Part shown: positions 40,762 to 49,848 of the stretch, in pieces
Position numbering within the stretch: position 1 is the first letter of the stretch
How the letters are laid out: the number at the start of each line of letters is the position of its first letter
NCBI RefSeq assembly: GCF_036226505.1
Contig: NZ_CP108484.1
Coordinates: 4,154,001-4,218,000 of the forward strand
DNA from: Kitasatospora sp. NBC_01246
GTDB lineage: Bacteria > Actinomycetota > Actinomycetes > Streptomycetales > Streptomycetaceae
DNA length: 64,000 bases
Direction: 5' to 3'
Position numbers and translations under genes: made by a program
The notes under the pieces: model-generated
Databases searched by the model: none
What the model saw: the letters and a program-made list of their open reading frames with translations, nothing else
What the model was told of the DNA's origin: nothing

Positions 40762-42225
40762 ATGCCTTCGTCCAGCCCCGCGCCCACGTCCGCGCGTCTC
40801 GGTCTCACGCTGGCGCTGCTCGCGTTCGCCCAGCTGATCATCTCGATCGACTACAACATCGTGTACGTCGCCCTGCCGGACATCGGCTCCTCGCTCGGCT
40901 TCTCGCCGCAGAGCCTGCAGTGGGTGGTCAGCGGATACGCCGTCGCGTTCGGCGGGTTCCTGCTGCTCGGCGGGCGGGCGAGCGACCTGTTCGGGCCGCG
41001 CCGGATGTTCGCGCTCGGGCTCGCGCTGTACGCCGGGGCCTCCCTGCTCGGCGGGCTCGCGACCGGGCCCGGCCTGCTCGTCGCCGCGCGGGCGGTCCAG
41101 GGGGCCGGGGGCGCGTTCCTCTTCCCCGCCACGCTCACCCTGGTGTCCACGAGCTTCGCCGAAGGCCGGGACCGCAACCGGGCGTTCGCCGTCTGGGGCA
41201 CCGCCGGCGGCAGCGGGATGATCCTCGGGTCGCTGCTCGGGGGCGTCCTGACGGAGTCGTTCGGCTGGGCCTCGGTGTTCTTCGTCAACGTCCCGCTGGC
41301 GGGCGCCGCCGCCCTGCTGGCCTTCGTGCTGATCGCTCCCGACCTGCCCCGCGCCGCCGGCCGCTCGTTCGACCTGGCCGGTGCGGCCACCTCGACCGTC
41401 GGCAGTACCGCCCTGGTCTTCGCGCTCGTCCAGGGCCCGGAGGCCGGCTGGACCTCCGCGGTCGTGCTGACCGCCACGGCGGTGGGCGCCGCCCTGGTCG
41501 CGGCCTTCGTCGCGATCGAGCGCCGCAGTGCCGATCCGCTGCTGCCGCTGCGCCTGCTCGGCAACCGGAACCTGGCGACCGGCACCCTGGTGACCTTCCT
41601 CTACATGGCGACGTTCGGCACCCTGCTGTACTTCCTCACCGTGTACTTCCAGACCGTGCACGGCTACGACGCGCTGAGCACCGGCCTCGCCTTCCTCGTC
41701 CCGATGGCCGCCATCGCCGTGGGGTCGCAGACCGCCGGGCGGCTGGCGACCCGGTTCGGCATCCGTCCCGTCCTCGTCGCGGCCCTGCTCCTCGGCGGTG
41801 GGGGTGCCGTGCTCGTCGGGGCCACCATGTCCACCGGCGGCTCGTACGGGACACTCGTCCCCGGGCTGGTCGTTCTGGGCCTCGGCCAGGGTGCCGGGTA
41901 CACCCTGATGTTCGGCGCTGCCGCGCTCGGGGTCCCGGCGCGGGAGCAGGGCATCGCCTCGGGTGTCGCCTCCACGAGCCAGCAGGTCGGCGGGGCGGTC
42001 GGCCTCGCGCTCCTGGTGGCCGTCGCCAACTCCCCCGTCGCCGAGGGACTTTCGGGCGACGCACTGCGCGCCGCCAGTGCCGACGGGCTGCGTACCGCGG
42101 TGTACCTGGCCGCGGCCGGGATCGCGCTCACCGCGCTCGTGGCGCTGCGGTTGGAGAAGCCGGCGACGGCACCGAAGGCAACCGGGGCAGCGGCCGCCGG
42201 CCCGACCCCCGTCGTGCACGTCTGA
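40762..42225 (+). CDS. MFS efflux transporter (DHA2 type)
   Basis: 487 aa with about 14 membrane helices. Motifs: IDYNIVYVALPDIGSSLG in helix 1, GGRASDLFGPRRMFALG in loop 2-3, and the helix 5 region WGTAGGSGMILGSLLGGVL. The family exports drugs or metabolites using the proton gradient. It is followed 252 bp later by an old-yellow-enzyme gene. It sits just outside the right repeat of the tRNA-Ser island, so it probably belongs to the original chromosome. Confidence 0.88.
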   Translation: MPSSSPAPTSARLGLTLALLAFAQLIISIDYNIVYVALPDIGSSLGFSPQSLQWVVSGYAVAFGGFLLLGGRASDLFGPRRMFALGLALYAGASLLGGLATGPGLLVAARAVQGAGGAFLFPATLTLVSTSFAEGRDRNRAFAVWGTAGGSGMILGSLLGGVLTESFGWASVFFVNVPLAGAAALLAFVLIAPDLPRAAGRSFDLAGAATSTVGSTALVFALVQGPEAGWTSAVVLTATAVGAALVAAFVAIERRSADPLLPLRLLGNRNLATGTLVTFLYMATFGTLLYFLTVYFQTVHGYDALSTGLAFLVPMAAIAVGSQTAGRLATRFGIRPVLVAALLLGGGGAVLVGATMSTGGSYGTLVPGLVVLGLGQGAGYTLMFGAAALGVPAREQGIASGVASTSQQVGGAVGLALLVAVANSPVAEGLSGDALRAASADGLRTAVYLAAAGIALTALVALRLEKPATAPKATGAAAAGPTPVVHV

Positions 42226-42477
42226 CCTCCATAGGAGCAGCACCTCCGGCACCTCTGACGGACACCCCGGTACTTCGCGCGGTGCCGCCCTCCCGGGGCG
42301 GCACCGCGCGTTTCCGCCCTCCGGCCAGGCACGCCGGACGAGCCCGGCGCTCCGGTCGCACCGGGCAACGCAGTGGCCCGGATCACAGGAACGCTTGCCG
42401 GGCGGGCGAAATGGAGGGACCCGCGCAGTGGTTGACACCTGAACATCGCACCCGCCGTCCGACCACGAGGGAACCCC

Positions 42478-43605
42478 ATGACCAGCACCGCGTCCTCCGC
42501 CTCCCGTGCGGCCGAGCTGCTCGCGCGGCCCGTCGAGCTGAACGGGCTGACCGTCCCCAACCGCATCGTGATGGCGCCGATGACGCGCCAGTTCTCGCCG
42601 GGCGGCGTGCCCGGCGAGGACGTACGGGCGTACTACGCCCGGCGGGCCGCCGCCGGGGTGGGGCTGATCCTCACCGAGGGGACGTACATCGGCCACGAGT
42701 CGGCCGGGCAGAGCGACCGGGTGCCCCGCTTCCACGGGGAGGAGCAGCTGGCGGGGTGGGCCGAGGTCGCCGCGGCCGTGCACGCGGCGGGCGGCACGAT
42801 CATGCCGCAGCTGTGGCACATCGGCATGGTGCGCAAGCAGGGCGAGCCGCCGTTCGCCGACGCCCCCGCCATAGGCCCCTCCGGCCTTCGGATCGACGGT
42901 ACCGAGGGCACCGGCAGGGCGATGACCAGGAGCGACCTGGACGACGTCATCGGCGCCTTCGCCGAGGCCGCCGCGGCCGCCGAGCGGATCGGCTTCGACG
43001 GCATCGAGCTGCACGGCGCCCACGGCTACCTGCTCGACCAGTTCCTCTGGGCGGGGACGAACCGGCGGACGGACGCCTACGGCGGCGACCCGGTCGCCCG
43101 GACGAAGTTCGCGGCCGAGATCGTGGCCGCCGTCCGGGAGGTGGTGTCGCCGGAGTTCCCGGTGGTCTTCCGCTACTCGCAGTGGAAGCAGGAGGCCTAC
43201 GAGGCCAGGCTCGCGGAGAGCCCGGAGGAGCTGGCGGACATCCTGACCCCGCTCGCCGAGGCCGGCGTCGACGTCTTCCACGCCTCCACCCGCCGCTACT
43301 GGCTGCCGGAGTTCGAGGGCTCGGACCTGAACCTGGCGGGCTGGACCAGGAAGCTCACCGGGCGGCCCGCGATCACCGTCGGCTCGGTCGGCCTCGACGG
43401 CGACGTCATCCGCAGCTTCGCGGGTGAGGGCGCCACCGTGCAGGGCATCGACAACCTCCTCGACCGTCTGGAGCGCGACGAGTTCGACCTGGTCGCCGTC
43501 GGCCGGGCGCTGCTCCAGGACCCGCAGTGGGCGGCGAAGGTCCTCGCCGGCCGCTTCGACGAGCTGAAGCCGTACGACGTGTCGGCCCTGGCGACGCTGA
43601 GCTGA
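42478..43605 (+). CDS. NADH:flavin oxidoreductase / old yellow enzyme
   Basis: 375 aa TIM barrel: FMN-binding start (LNGLTVPNRIVMAPMTRQFSPGG), PQLWHIGMVR, FGFDGIELHGAHGYLLDQFLW-like core at about 170-190 with the His-x2-His substrate pair, and the FMN phosphate region GSVGLDG ... VGRALLQDP. Reduces activated C=C bonds of enones or nitro-compounds. ATG with GAGGGA ahead. Neighbouring quinone-reductase and AraC genes suggest electrophile detoxification. Confidence 0.9.
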   Translation: MTSTASSASRAAELLARPVELNGLTVPNRIVMAPMTRQFSPGGVPGEDVRAYYARRAAAGVGLILTEGTYIGHESAGQSDRVPRFHGEEQLAGWAEVAAAVHAAGGTIMPQLWHIGMVRKQGEPPFADAPAIGPSGLRIDGTEGTGRAMTRSDLDDVIGAFAEAAAAAERIGFDGIELHGAHGYLLDQFLWAGTNRRTDAYGGDPVARTKFAAEIVAAVREVVSPEFPVVFRYSQWKQEAYEARLAESPEELADILTPLAEAGVDVFHASTRRYWLPEFEGSDLNLAGWTRKLTGRPAITVGSVGLDGDVIRSFAGEGATVQGIDNLLDRLERDEFDLVAVGRALLQDPQWAAKVLAGRFDELKPYDVSALATLS

Positions 43606-43685
43606 CGTCCAGTCATGCCCCGTGCCCGCCGCCCGCCGCCCGCGCCGGCGGCGGGTGGCGGGCACGGCCGTGGCGGCCGCCGGCC

Positions 43686-44690
43686 TCACGCGGCGCGGGC
43701 GGTGCGCCGGTAACTGCCGGGCGGCTGCCCGTACTCGCGCTTGAAGGCCTTGGCGAAGGCGTACTCGGAGCCGTAGCCGGTCCGGGCGGCGACGGTGGTC
43801 AGCGGGGCCTCGGACTCGCGCAGCAGGGTCGCCGCCGTGGTCAGGCGCCAGCGGGTCAGATAGGCCATCGGCGGTTCGCCGACGAGCGTGCTGAAGCGGC
43901 GGGCGAAGGCCGCGCGCGAGAGTCCGGCCCGGTCGGCCAGCGACTCGACGGTCCACGGCGCCGCGGGGGCCTCGTGGATGGCGGTCAGCGCCGGGGCGAC
44001 GGCGGAGTCGCCGAGCGCGGCGGCCCAGCCGGCGGCCGCCGCGGGGGGCTGGTCCTCGAACCAGGCGCGCAGGATGTAGAGGAGCAGCGAGTCGATCAGG
44101 GCGGGGACGATCCCGGCCGAACCGATCCGCGGCTTCTCCAGCTCGGTGCCGAGGAGTTGGACCGCCGCGCTGAGCTCGGGGTGGCGGCCGTGCCGGGTGG
44201 GCAGGTGGATGACCGCCGGCAGCTGGCGGACCAGCGGGTGCGGACGCCCCTGGTCGAGGTGGTAGTTGCCGCACAGCAGGTTGGTGCGGGGGCCGTCGCC
44301 GCCCAGGGTGACCATGCCGATCGGTGAACCCGGCCGGTACTGGTCGGGCCGCTCGGTCTCGGCCGGGGTGGCGGGGTGGTCGGCGAGGATGTGGCCGCGG
44401 CCGTCGCGCAGGAAGACCACGTCGCCGGGGCTGAGCGCGATCGGCTCCGCGCCGGGCGCGTCCTCCAGCGGGACCAGCCAGCACGTCCCGTACAGCACCA
44501 CGTGGAACCCGGCCCCGGCGACCGGGGGGAGGCGCAGGCCCCAGGGGGCGCGGCCCTCGGTGCGTACGGAGGTGGGCTGCCCCGTCCGCATCGAGCTCAG
44601 CGCCTCGGTCAGGATGTCCAACGCCTTCCCCCCGCTTCCCCGTTCGTCCGACGTGTCCGGCCCATCCGGCCCATCCCGAATATCCGGCAC
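43686..44690 (-). CDS. AraC-family regulator with cupin-type sensor
   Basis: 334 aa. The N-terminal AraC_binding cupin (about residues 40-200; WGLRLPPVAGAGFHVVLYGTCWLV, LSPGDVVFLRDGRGH, CGNYHLD) is followed by two helix-turn-helix motifs (VESLADRAGLSRAAFARRFSTLVGEPPMAYLTRWRL and LTTVAARTGYGSEYAFAKAFKREYGQPPGSYR). GTG at 44690 has GGAGGG six bases upstream; TTG 44621 (LDILTEAL) is an alternative. In this family the divergent or adjacent oxidoreductase is often the target, here the OYE or quinone reductase. Confidence 0.88.
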   Translation of the reverse strand: MPDIRDGPDGPDTSDERGSGGKALDILTEALSSMRTGQPTSVRTEGRAPWGLRLPPVAGAGFHVVLYGTCWLVPLEDAPGAEPIALSPGDVVFLRDGRGHILADHPATPAETERPDQYRPGSPIGMVTLGGDGPRTNLLCGNYHLDQGRPHPLVRQLPAVIHLPTRHGRHPELSAAVQLLGTELEKPRIGSAGIVPALIDSLLLYILRAWFEDQPPAAAAGWAAALGDSAVAPALTAIHEAPAAPWTVESLADRAGLSRAAFARRFSTLVGEPPMAYLTRWRLTTAATLLRESEAPLTTVAARTGYGSEYAFAKAFKREYGQPPGSYRRTARAA

Positions 44691-44717
44691 GTCCGGCCCT
44701 CCACTGTAGGACCGCGC

Positions 44718-45644
44718 TCAGGCGACGGTGAGGACGACCTTGCCCTGCACCCGGCCGGACCCGACCAGCTCGTGGGCCTTGGCGGCCTCGTCGAGCGGAA
44801 AGGTCTCGCTGACGTGCGGGCGGACGCGGCCCGCGTCGACGAGTGCGGCGATGGCCTCCAGCGAGGCGTAGTCGGGCTCGACCGAGATGCCCGCGAAGTG
44901 CCGGCCGGCGGCCTCGATCCGGGCGGCGAGCTCCTGGTTCCAGTGCTCCATGATGCTGACCAGGGTGCCGCCGGGGCGCAGGACGGCCAGGGCGCGGTCG
45001 CCCTCGGAGGAGGAGTCGAAGACGACGTCGACGTCGCGGACCGCCTCGGTGTAGTCGGTGGTCCGGTAGTCGATCACCTCGTCGGCGCCCAGGCCGCGAA
45101 CGAACGCGTGCTTGGCCTCGCTCGCCAGGGCGATCACATGGGCTCCCCGGGCCTTGGCGATCTGCACGGCGAAGTGACCGACGCCACCGGCCGCGCGGTG
45201 GATCAGCACCCGCCGGCCCTCGGTCACCCCGGCCGCGTCGACCAGGCCCTGCCAGGCGGTCAGGGCGGCGAGCGGGAGGGCGGCGGCGTGCACGTGGTCG
45301 ATCGTCGCGGGCTTGCGGGCCACCTGACGCGAGGGGACGGCGATGTACTCGGCGTACCCGGTGGCGGCGCGGGGGAAGAACGGCATGCCGTACACCTCGT
45401 CGCCCGCCTTGAACCGGGCGCCCGGGCCGGCCTCCTCGACGACGCCCGAGATGTCCCAGCCGACACCGAACGGCGGCTCGCCCAGCAGCGGGTAGGCCCC
45501 CGACCGGACGGCCACGTCGACCGGGTTGACCCCGCTCGCGTGGACCCGGACGAGGACCTCGCCGCCGAGCGGGGCGGGGCGGTCGATCTCGACGGTCTCC
45601 AGGACCTCGGGGCCGCCGAAGGACTGCTGGGTGACTGCGCGCAT
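44718..45644 (-). CDS. NADP-dependent quinone oxidoreductase (MDR, zinc-free)
   Basis: 308 aa. GroES-like N-terminal half (GGEVLVRVHASGVNPVDVAVRSG) and Rossmann half with RVLIHRAAGGVGHFAVQIAKARGAHVIA. The catalytic zinc ligands of alcohol dehydrogenases are absent, as in QOR enzymes. ATG at 45644. It ends 28 bp before the AraC gene start region and is codirectional, so it is probably co-transcribed with or controlled by that regulator. Confidence 0.88.
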   Translation of the reverse strand: MRAVTQQSFGGPEVLETVEIDRPAPLGGEVLVRVHASGVNPVDVAVRSGAYPLLGEPPFGVGWDISGVVEEAGPGARFKAGDEVYGMPFFPRAATGYAEYIAVPSRQVARKPATIDHVHAAALPLAALTAWQGLVDAAGVTEGRRVLIHRAAGGVGHFAVQIAKARGAHVIALASEAKHAFVRGLGADEVIDYRTTDYTEAVRDVDVVFDSSSEGDRALAVLRPGGTLVSIMEHWNQELAARIEAAGRHFAGISVEPDYASLEAIAALVDAGRVRPHVSETFPLDEAAKAHELVGSGRVQGKVVLTVA

Positions 45645-45896
45645 GGGAGGACTGCCTTCCTGGCTCGCCCGGCCCTCGTGCGGACCGGTTCTCGTTGTCC
45701 CCAACCCTAGGAAGGTCCGACGAGCCGATGAATATCCTTCAGTCTTCGGAAGATGTCCCAGCGTCTCTCGCGGCGGGCGCTCCGCTCCACGGCGCCCGGA
45801 TCAGCCCGCGGCTGGTGAGACCACAGCAATTGACCCGCCATCATGCTGCTGGAATGCACTGCTCCACCGGTCTTCCGAATCGCTAGATTCATGGTC

Positions 45897-46430
45897 ATGA
45901 CGAACGCCGCCGCAGCCGCGCCGACCACCACGCCCACCGCCGCCCCCCACACCCCCGGCACCCCCGCCGCCCGGTCTCCCCGGATCAACTTCGCCAAGGC
46001 CGCCCCGGCCGCCTTCAAGGCCCTGATCGGCTTCGACGCCGCCGCCCGCGAGGGCCTCGACCCGGCGCTCGTCGAGCTGGTCCAGATCCGCGCCTCGCAG
46101 CTCAACGGCTGCGCGTACTGCCTGCACCTGCACACCTCGGACGCCCGCAAGGCCGGCGAGACCGAGGAGCGGCTGCACCTGGTCGCCGTCTGGCGGGACG
46201 CCGCGCACTTCTTCACCGCGCAGGAGCAGGCCGCCCTCGCGCTGACCGAGGCCGTCACGCTGATCGGCCAGGCCGGCCTGCCCGACGACGTCTACGCCCG
46301 GGCCGCCGCGCAGTTCACCGAGGAGGAGCTGGCCCGGCTGCTGGCCCTGGTCCTCACCATCAACACCTGGAACCGGATCGCGCTCAGCACCGCCAAGGTC
46401 CCCGGTACCGACGAGCGGGCGGCGCACTGA
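45897..46430 (+). CDS. Carboxymuconolactone decarboxylase/AhpD-like protein
   Basis: 177 aa. An Ala/Thr/Pro-rich N-terminus precedes the AhpD-like core with LVQIRASQLNGCAYCLHLHT: the CxxC pair and the following His form the redox centre of alkylhydroperoxidase-like proteins. Two in-frame ATGs at 45891 and 45897 lie close to TAGATT (45884-45889), so the message may be leaderless. Divergent from the quinone reductase, with 252 bp between. Likely peroxide defence. Confidence 0.85.
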   Translation: MTNAAAAAPTTTPTAAPHTPGTPAARSPRINFAKAAPAAFKALIGFDAAAREGLDPALVELVQIRASQLNGCAYCLHLHTSDARKAGETEERLHLVAVWRDAAHFFTAQEQAALALTEAVTLIGQAGLPDDVYARAAAQFTEEELARLLALVLTINTWNRIALSTAKVPGTDERAAH

Positions 46431-46460
46431 CCGCCCCGTCGCGGCGAGCGGCCGTCGACC

Positions 46461-46499
46461 CGAGGGCCCGGCCCCACCCCCGCCGGGGCCGGGCCCTCG
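46461..46499. terminator. Convergent hairpin terminator
   Basis: Perfect 15-bp stem CGAGGGCCCGGCCCC / GGGGCCGGGCCCTCG with a 9-base loop, midway between the AhpD-like gene and the convergent hydrolase gene. Confidence 0.7.
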
Positions 46500-46543
46500 G
46501 CCGCACCCGGCCCGGTGACCGGGCGGAACGGGCGGCACCTGGC

Positions 46544-48169
46544 TCAGAGGTGCCCGAGGACGGAGCGGACGGCCTGCTCGACGGCCGCGCGCGACTCGTC
46601 CGTCGGGTCGACGGTGTCGAACCCGTGGTGGCCGTGCGGGACGTCGATCACCTGGAGGTCCGTGCCCCGTGCCTCGGCGGCGGCCACGAACTCCTCGACC
46701 GTCGCGGCGATCTCCGTGACCTCCAGGCCCACCCGGGTCAGGACGACGGGCAGCCGCCCGGCCCCGGCCAGCGCGTCCACCGGGCGGAACCGGCTGTCCA
46801 CGCCCTGCCAGCCGGGCAGCGGCGCGAGGATCGGGTAGGTCACGGCGAGGCAGCGCAGCCAGGACGGGGGCGCGGAGAGCCAGTCCGCCGAGAGCGGGCC
46901 GCCGCCGGAGAAGAACCAGAGGGCGATGCGGTCGCCGTCGACGCGCGGGTCGGCGCGGAGCAGTTCGACGGCCTCGGCGACGTCCGCCGCGGCGAGCGGG
47001 TAGTCGGCGAGCGAGTGCAGGCGGTGGTCCAGGGTCGCGCCGATCACGCCCTGGCTCGCCGCGTACCGGCCGTAGCCGACGTAGGTCGTCCAGTCCCGTG
47101 GGGTGGGCCGCACGGTCTCGGGGACGGGGCCGCCGTGGACGAACAGCACCGCCGGACGCGGTGCGGCGGCCGTGTCAGCCGCACCGGCCGCACCGGCCGC
47201 ACCGGCCAGGTTGGCGCCGGCCGCATCGACCGGGTTGGCACCGGCCGCATCGGCCGGGTTGGCGCCGGCCGCACCGGCGCCGTCCGGGTCCGCCGGCAGG
47301 TAGAGGTCGACCCGGCCGATCCGCTCGCGGGTCTGCTCGGGCACGTCCAGCACGAACGGGCGCAGGTAGCCCGGCAGTTCCTGGGCGGGCGCCGCCGCCA
47401 GCCGGTGCCCCTCGCCGGCCGCGGCGCCGAGCAGGAGCTCGGCCAGCTCGTCCGGACGGGAGAGCATCGGCCAGTGGCCGGTGTCCAGGTCGAAGAAGCT
47501 CACCCGGGGGTCGGCGAGGGCCTTGAACTGCGGCATGCCCAGCGTCATCAGGCCCTCCAGCTTGGCGATGCTCATCCCGCTCTCCGTGCAGAAGATGCCG
47601 GAGGTCGGCACGGTGGCGAGGGCCCCCGAGAGCCTGAGCGGCTGGGTGAAGGTGGCGCTCGGCTGCGGCGAGGCGAGACCGGTCAGCCGGGCCAGCGCCT
47701 CCTCCGAGAGCCCGGCGGTGCTGCCCCAGCGCTGCCACCCGTCGGCGGCCGGCGGGTCGATCCACCCGGTCCCGCCGTCCCGGTCCGCCGGGTCGAGCAG
47801 CCGCCGGCGGACCTCCTCGTCCGGGACCAGCTGAACGGCGGCGTCACCGTCCTGGGGCAGGCCGGCGTCCAGGTAGACGATCCGGGCGATCCGCTCCGGG
47901 CGCCGGTCGGCCGCGCCCAGCACGGGGTGGATGCCGTAGTCGTGGCCAACGATCACCAGCTCCGTCCCCTCCACCCCGTCGATCAGCCGCACCACGTCCT
48001 CGATGTGCGTCTCCAGCCCGGTGTCCGGACCGCCCGCCTCGCGGCGCTCCCCCAGCCCGGTGAGCGTCGCCGGGTACACCTCGGCCCCGGACTCCTCCAG
48101 CCTGGCGGCCACCTCCCGCCACACCTCTCCACCGGTGAAGGGCCCCGACACCAGCACGAACGCCGTCAT
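46544..48169 (-). CDS. Two-domain alpha/beta-hydrolase fusion
   Basis: 541 aa. Residues 1-235 are a small-esterase fold (MTAFVLVSGPFTGGEVW; GHWPMLSRP with the late His), but its nucleophile elbow reads GHDYG (75-79) with Asp77 where related esterases have Ser. After a repetitive linker (AGANPADAAGANPVDAAG, about 285-315), residues 320-541 form a second hydrolase resembling dienelactone hydrolase/acyl-peptidase folds, with AVLFVHGG, the elbow WFFSGGG and PHGHHGFD. ATG with AAGGAG ahead. Divergent from a MerR gene, its probable regulator. Substrates unknown. Confidence 0.75.
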   Translation of the reverse strand: MTAFVLVSGPFTGGEVWREVAARLEESGAEVYPATLTGLGERREAGGPDTGLETHIEDVVRLIDGVEGTELVIVGHDYGIHPVLGAADRRPERIARIVYLDAGLPQDGDAAVQLVPDEEVRRRLLDPADRDGGTGWIDPPAADGWQRWGSTAGLSEEALARLTGLASPQPSATFTQPLRLSGALATVPTSGIFCTESGMSIAKLEGLMTLGMPQFKALADPRVSFFDLDTGHWPMLSRPDELAELLLGAAAGEGHRLAAAPAQELPGYLRPFVLDVPEQTRERIGRVDLYLPADPDGAGAAGANPADAAGANPVDAAGANLAGAAGAAGAADTAAAPRPAVLFVHGGPVPETVRPTPRDWTTYVGYGRYAASQGVIGATLDHRLHSLADYPLAAADVAEAVELLRADPRVDGDRIALWFFSGGGPLSADWLSAPPSWLRCLAVTYPILAPLPGWQGVDSRFRPVDALAGAGRLPVVLTRVGLEVTEIAATVEEFVAAAEARGTDLQVIDVPHGHHGFDTVDPTDESRAAVEQAVRSVLGHL

Positions 48170-48264
48170 GATCGTCTCCTTGCGCGGATCGTCCCCGCAG
48201 GCGGCCCGCCGGCCGCCCGCGCACACCGGTACGGTAGGAACTCCCCCTGAGGGAGGTTCAAGCC

Positions 48265-49287
48265 TTGCTGTCGTCAGACGTCATGTGGAGCATCGGCGAA
48301 CTCGCGGAGCAGGCGAGCGTCACGGTCAAGACCGTCCGGTACTACTCGGACCGCGGCCTGCTGCCCGAAGCCGGCCGCAGCTCCGGCGGCCACCGCCGGT
48401 ACGGCCCGGAGGCGCTCGACCGGCTCCGGCTGATCCGCTCCCTGCGCGCGCTCGACCTGCCCGTCCCGGAGGTCGGCCGGGCCCTGGAGGACGAGTCGGC
48501 ACTGGAGGGCGCCGTCGCCCGGCAGTTGCGCGAGCTCGGGTCCCAGCTGGCCGCCCTGCGCTGGCGCGAGGCCGCCCTCCAGCTGCTCCAGGACTGCACC
48601 GCCGCCGAGCGCGCCGACCGGCTGCGTCTGATCGGCGCGGTGACCAGTCCGCCCGACACCACCGTGCTGGCCCGCTTCTGGCGCCGGGTGCTGCCCCCGC
48701 GGCTGCCCGCCCCGTTGCTCACGGCGGTCGTCGACGCGGCCGTCCCGCAGCTCCCCGACGATCCGACCCCGGCCCAGGTACTGACCTTCGCCCGGCTGCA
48801 CGCGCTCACCGCCCCCGGCCGGCTCAGCATCGACGTCTGCCGGCCCGACCTCCGCGAGCCCGACGAGGACTACCGGCCGGCGGTGCTCTACCAGGGCCTC
48901 GGCACGGCGTACGAGCTGGCGGCGGCGGAGATGGCGGACGGGGCGGGGCGGCCCGGCGAGGCGCTGGACTGCTTCGTCGCCGCGCACGCCGACTCGCGCG
49001 GGCTGCGCGACACCCCGGAGTTCCGCCGCCGGCTCGGGTACGTCCTCGACCAGACCGCCGACCCGGTGATCCTCCGCTACTGGCAGCTCGCCGCGGAGCT
49101 CGCCACCCCGGTCGGCGGCCCGCCCGCCGTCACGGCCGGCGCCGCCCACGAATGGCTCCGCGCCGGGCTGGGCACCACCGCGCCGGGCGCCTCCATCCCG
49201 GGCACCACCGCGCCGGGCACCACCGCGCCGGGCACCACCACGCCGGGCGCCTTCACCCCGGATGTCCGACGCCCCGAAGCCGCCTGA
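48265..49287 (+). CDS. MerR-family regulator with large effector domain
   Basis: 340 aa from TTG 48265 (GGGAGG eight bases upstream); ATG 48283 is an alternative. The winged helix is SIGELAEQASVTVKTVRYYSDRGLLPEAGR ... GGHRRYGPEALDRLRLIRSLRALD. A long helical domain (about 90-300) might bind a ligand. The C-terminus ends in five-residue PGTTA repeats. Divergent from the hydrolase fusion, so it most likely controls that gene and itself. Confidence 0.82.
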   Translation: MLSSDVMWSIGELAEQASVTVKTVRYYSDRGLLPEAGRSSGGHRRYGPEALDRLRLIRSLRALDLPVPEVGRALEDESALEGAVARQLRELGSQLAALRWREAALQLLQDCTAAERADRLRLIGAVTSPPDTTVLARFWRRVLPPRLPAPLLTAVVDAAVPQLPDDPTPAQVLTFARLHALTAPGRLSIDVCRPDLREPDEDYRPAVLYQGLGTAYELAAAEMADGAGRPGEALDCFVAAHADSRGLRDTPEFRRRLGYVLDQTADPVILRYWQLAAELATPVGGPPAVTAGAAHEWLRAGLGTTAPGASIPGTTAPGTTAPGTTTPGAFTPDVRRPEAA

Positions 49288-49341
49288 GCGCCCGCCGCCC
49301 TCGCAGCCCCCGCTCCGGCGCAGCCCTCAGGGCCGAGGCCC

Positions 49342-49848
49342 TCAGCCCATCGTCTTCGCCCCGTCCAGCGACTCCCGGATGATGTCCGCGTGCCCGGCGT
49401 GCTGCGCGGTCTCCGCGATGATGTGCAGCAGCACCCGGCGCACCGACCAGCCGGCGCCCGGCTCGAACCACGGCGCCTCCGGCAGCGGGTGGACGAGGTC
49501 CAGATCGGGCAGCGTCGAGACCAGCTCGTCCGTCTCGCGCGCCACCCGTTCGTACGCGGCGAGCAGGCCCGCCAGCGTCTCGCCGTCCGTCATCCGGAAC
49601 TGGCCCTCCCAGTCGATCGAGCCCCGTTCCATCGCCTCCGCACCGCCGACCGCGAACCGCGACCAGCGTTCCTCGACGCCCATGACGTGCTTGATCAGAC
49701 CACCCAGGCACAGCTCGCTCGCCGTGGTGCGCCGGGCGGCCTGCTCGTCGTCGAGGTCACGCACGGTGTACCGGAGGAAGCCGCGGTGCTTGTCCAGCGT
49801 CTGGAGCAGGTCGGCACGCTCGCCGCCCGCCGGTGCGCCGGCAGCCAT
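49342..49848 (-). CDS. DinB-family protein (DUF664)
   Basis: 168 aa four-helix bundle: LLQTLDKHRGFLRYTVRDLDDEQAARR, LGGLIKHVMGVEERW (metal His), and VLLHIIAETAQHAGHADIIRESLDG with the His-x3-His pair. Members bind a divalent metal and act as thiol-dependent transferases or are uncharacterised. Its ATG overlaps the VOC gene stop by one base, indicating coupled expression. Confidence 0.88.
   Translation of the reverse strand: MAAGAPAGGERADLLQTLDKHRGFLRYTVRDLDDEQAARRTTASELCLGGLIKHVMGVEERWSRFAVGGAEAMERGSIDWEGQFRMTDGETLAGLLAAYERVARETDELVSTLPDLDLVHPLPEAPWFEPGAGWSVRRVLLHIIAETAQHAGHADIIRESLDGAKTMG

Noticed and set aside
40579..44484. A 1301-codon minus-strand frame across the MFS and OYE genes
   Set aside because: It is antisense to two well-supported genes and has no domain; it results from the scarcity of stops in GC-rich DNA.
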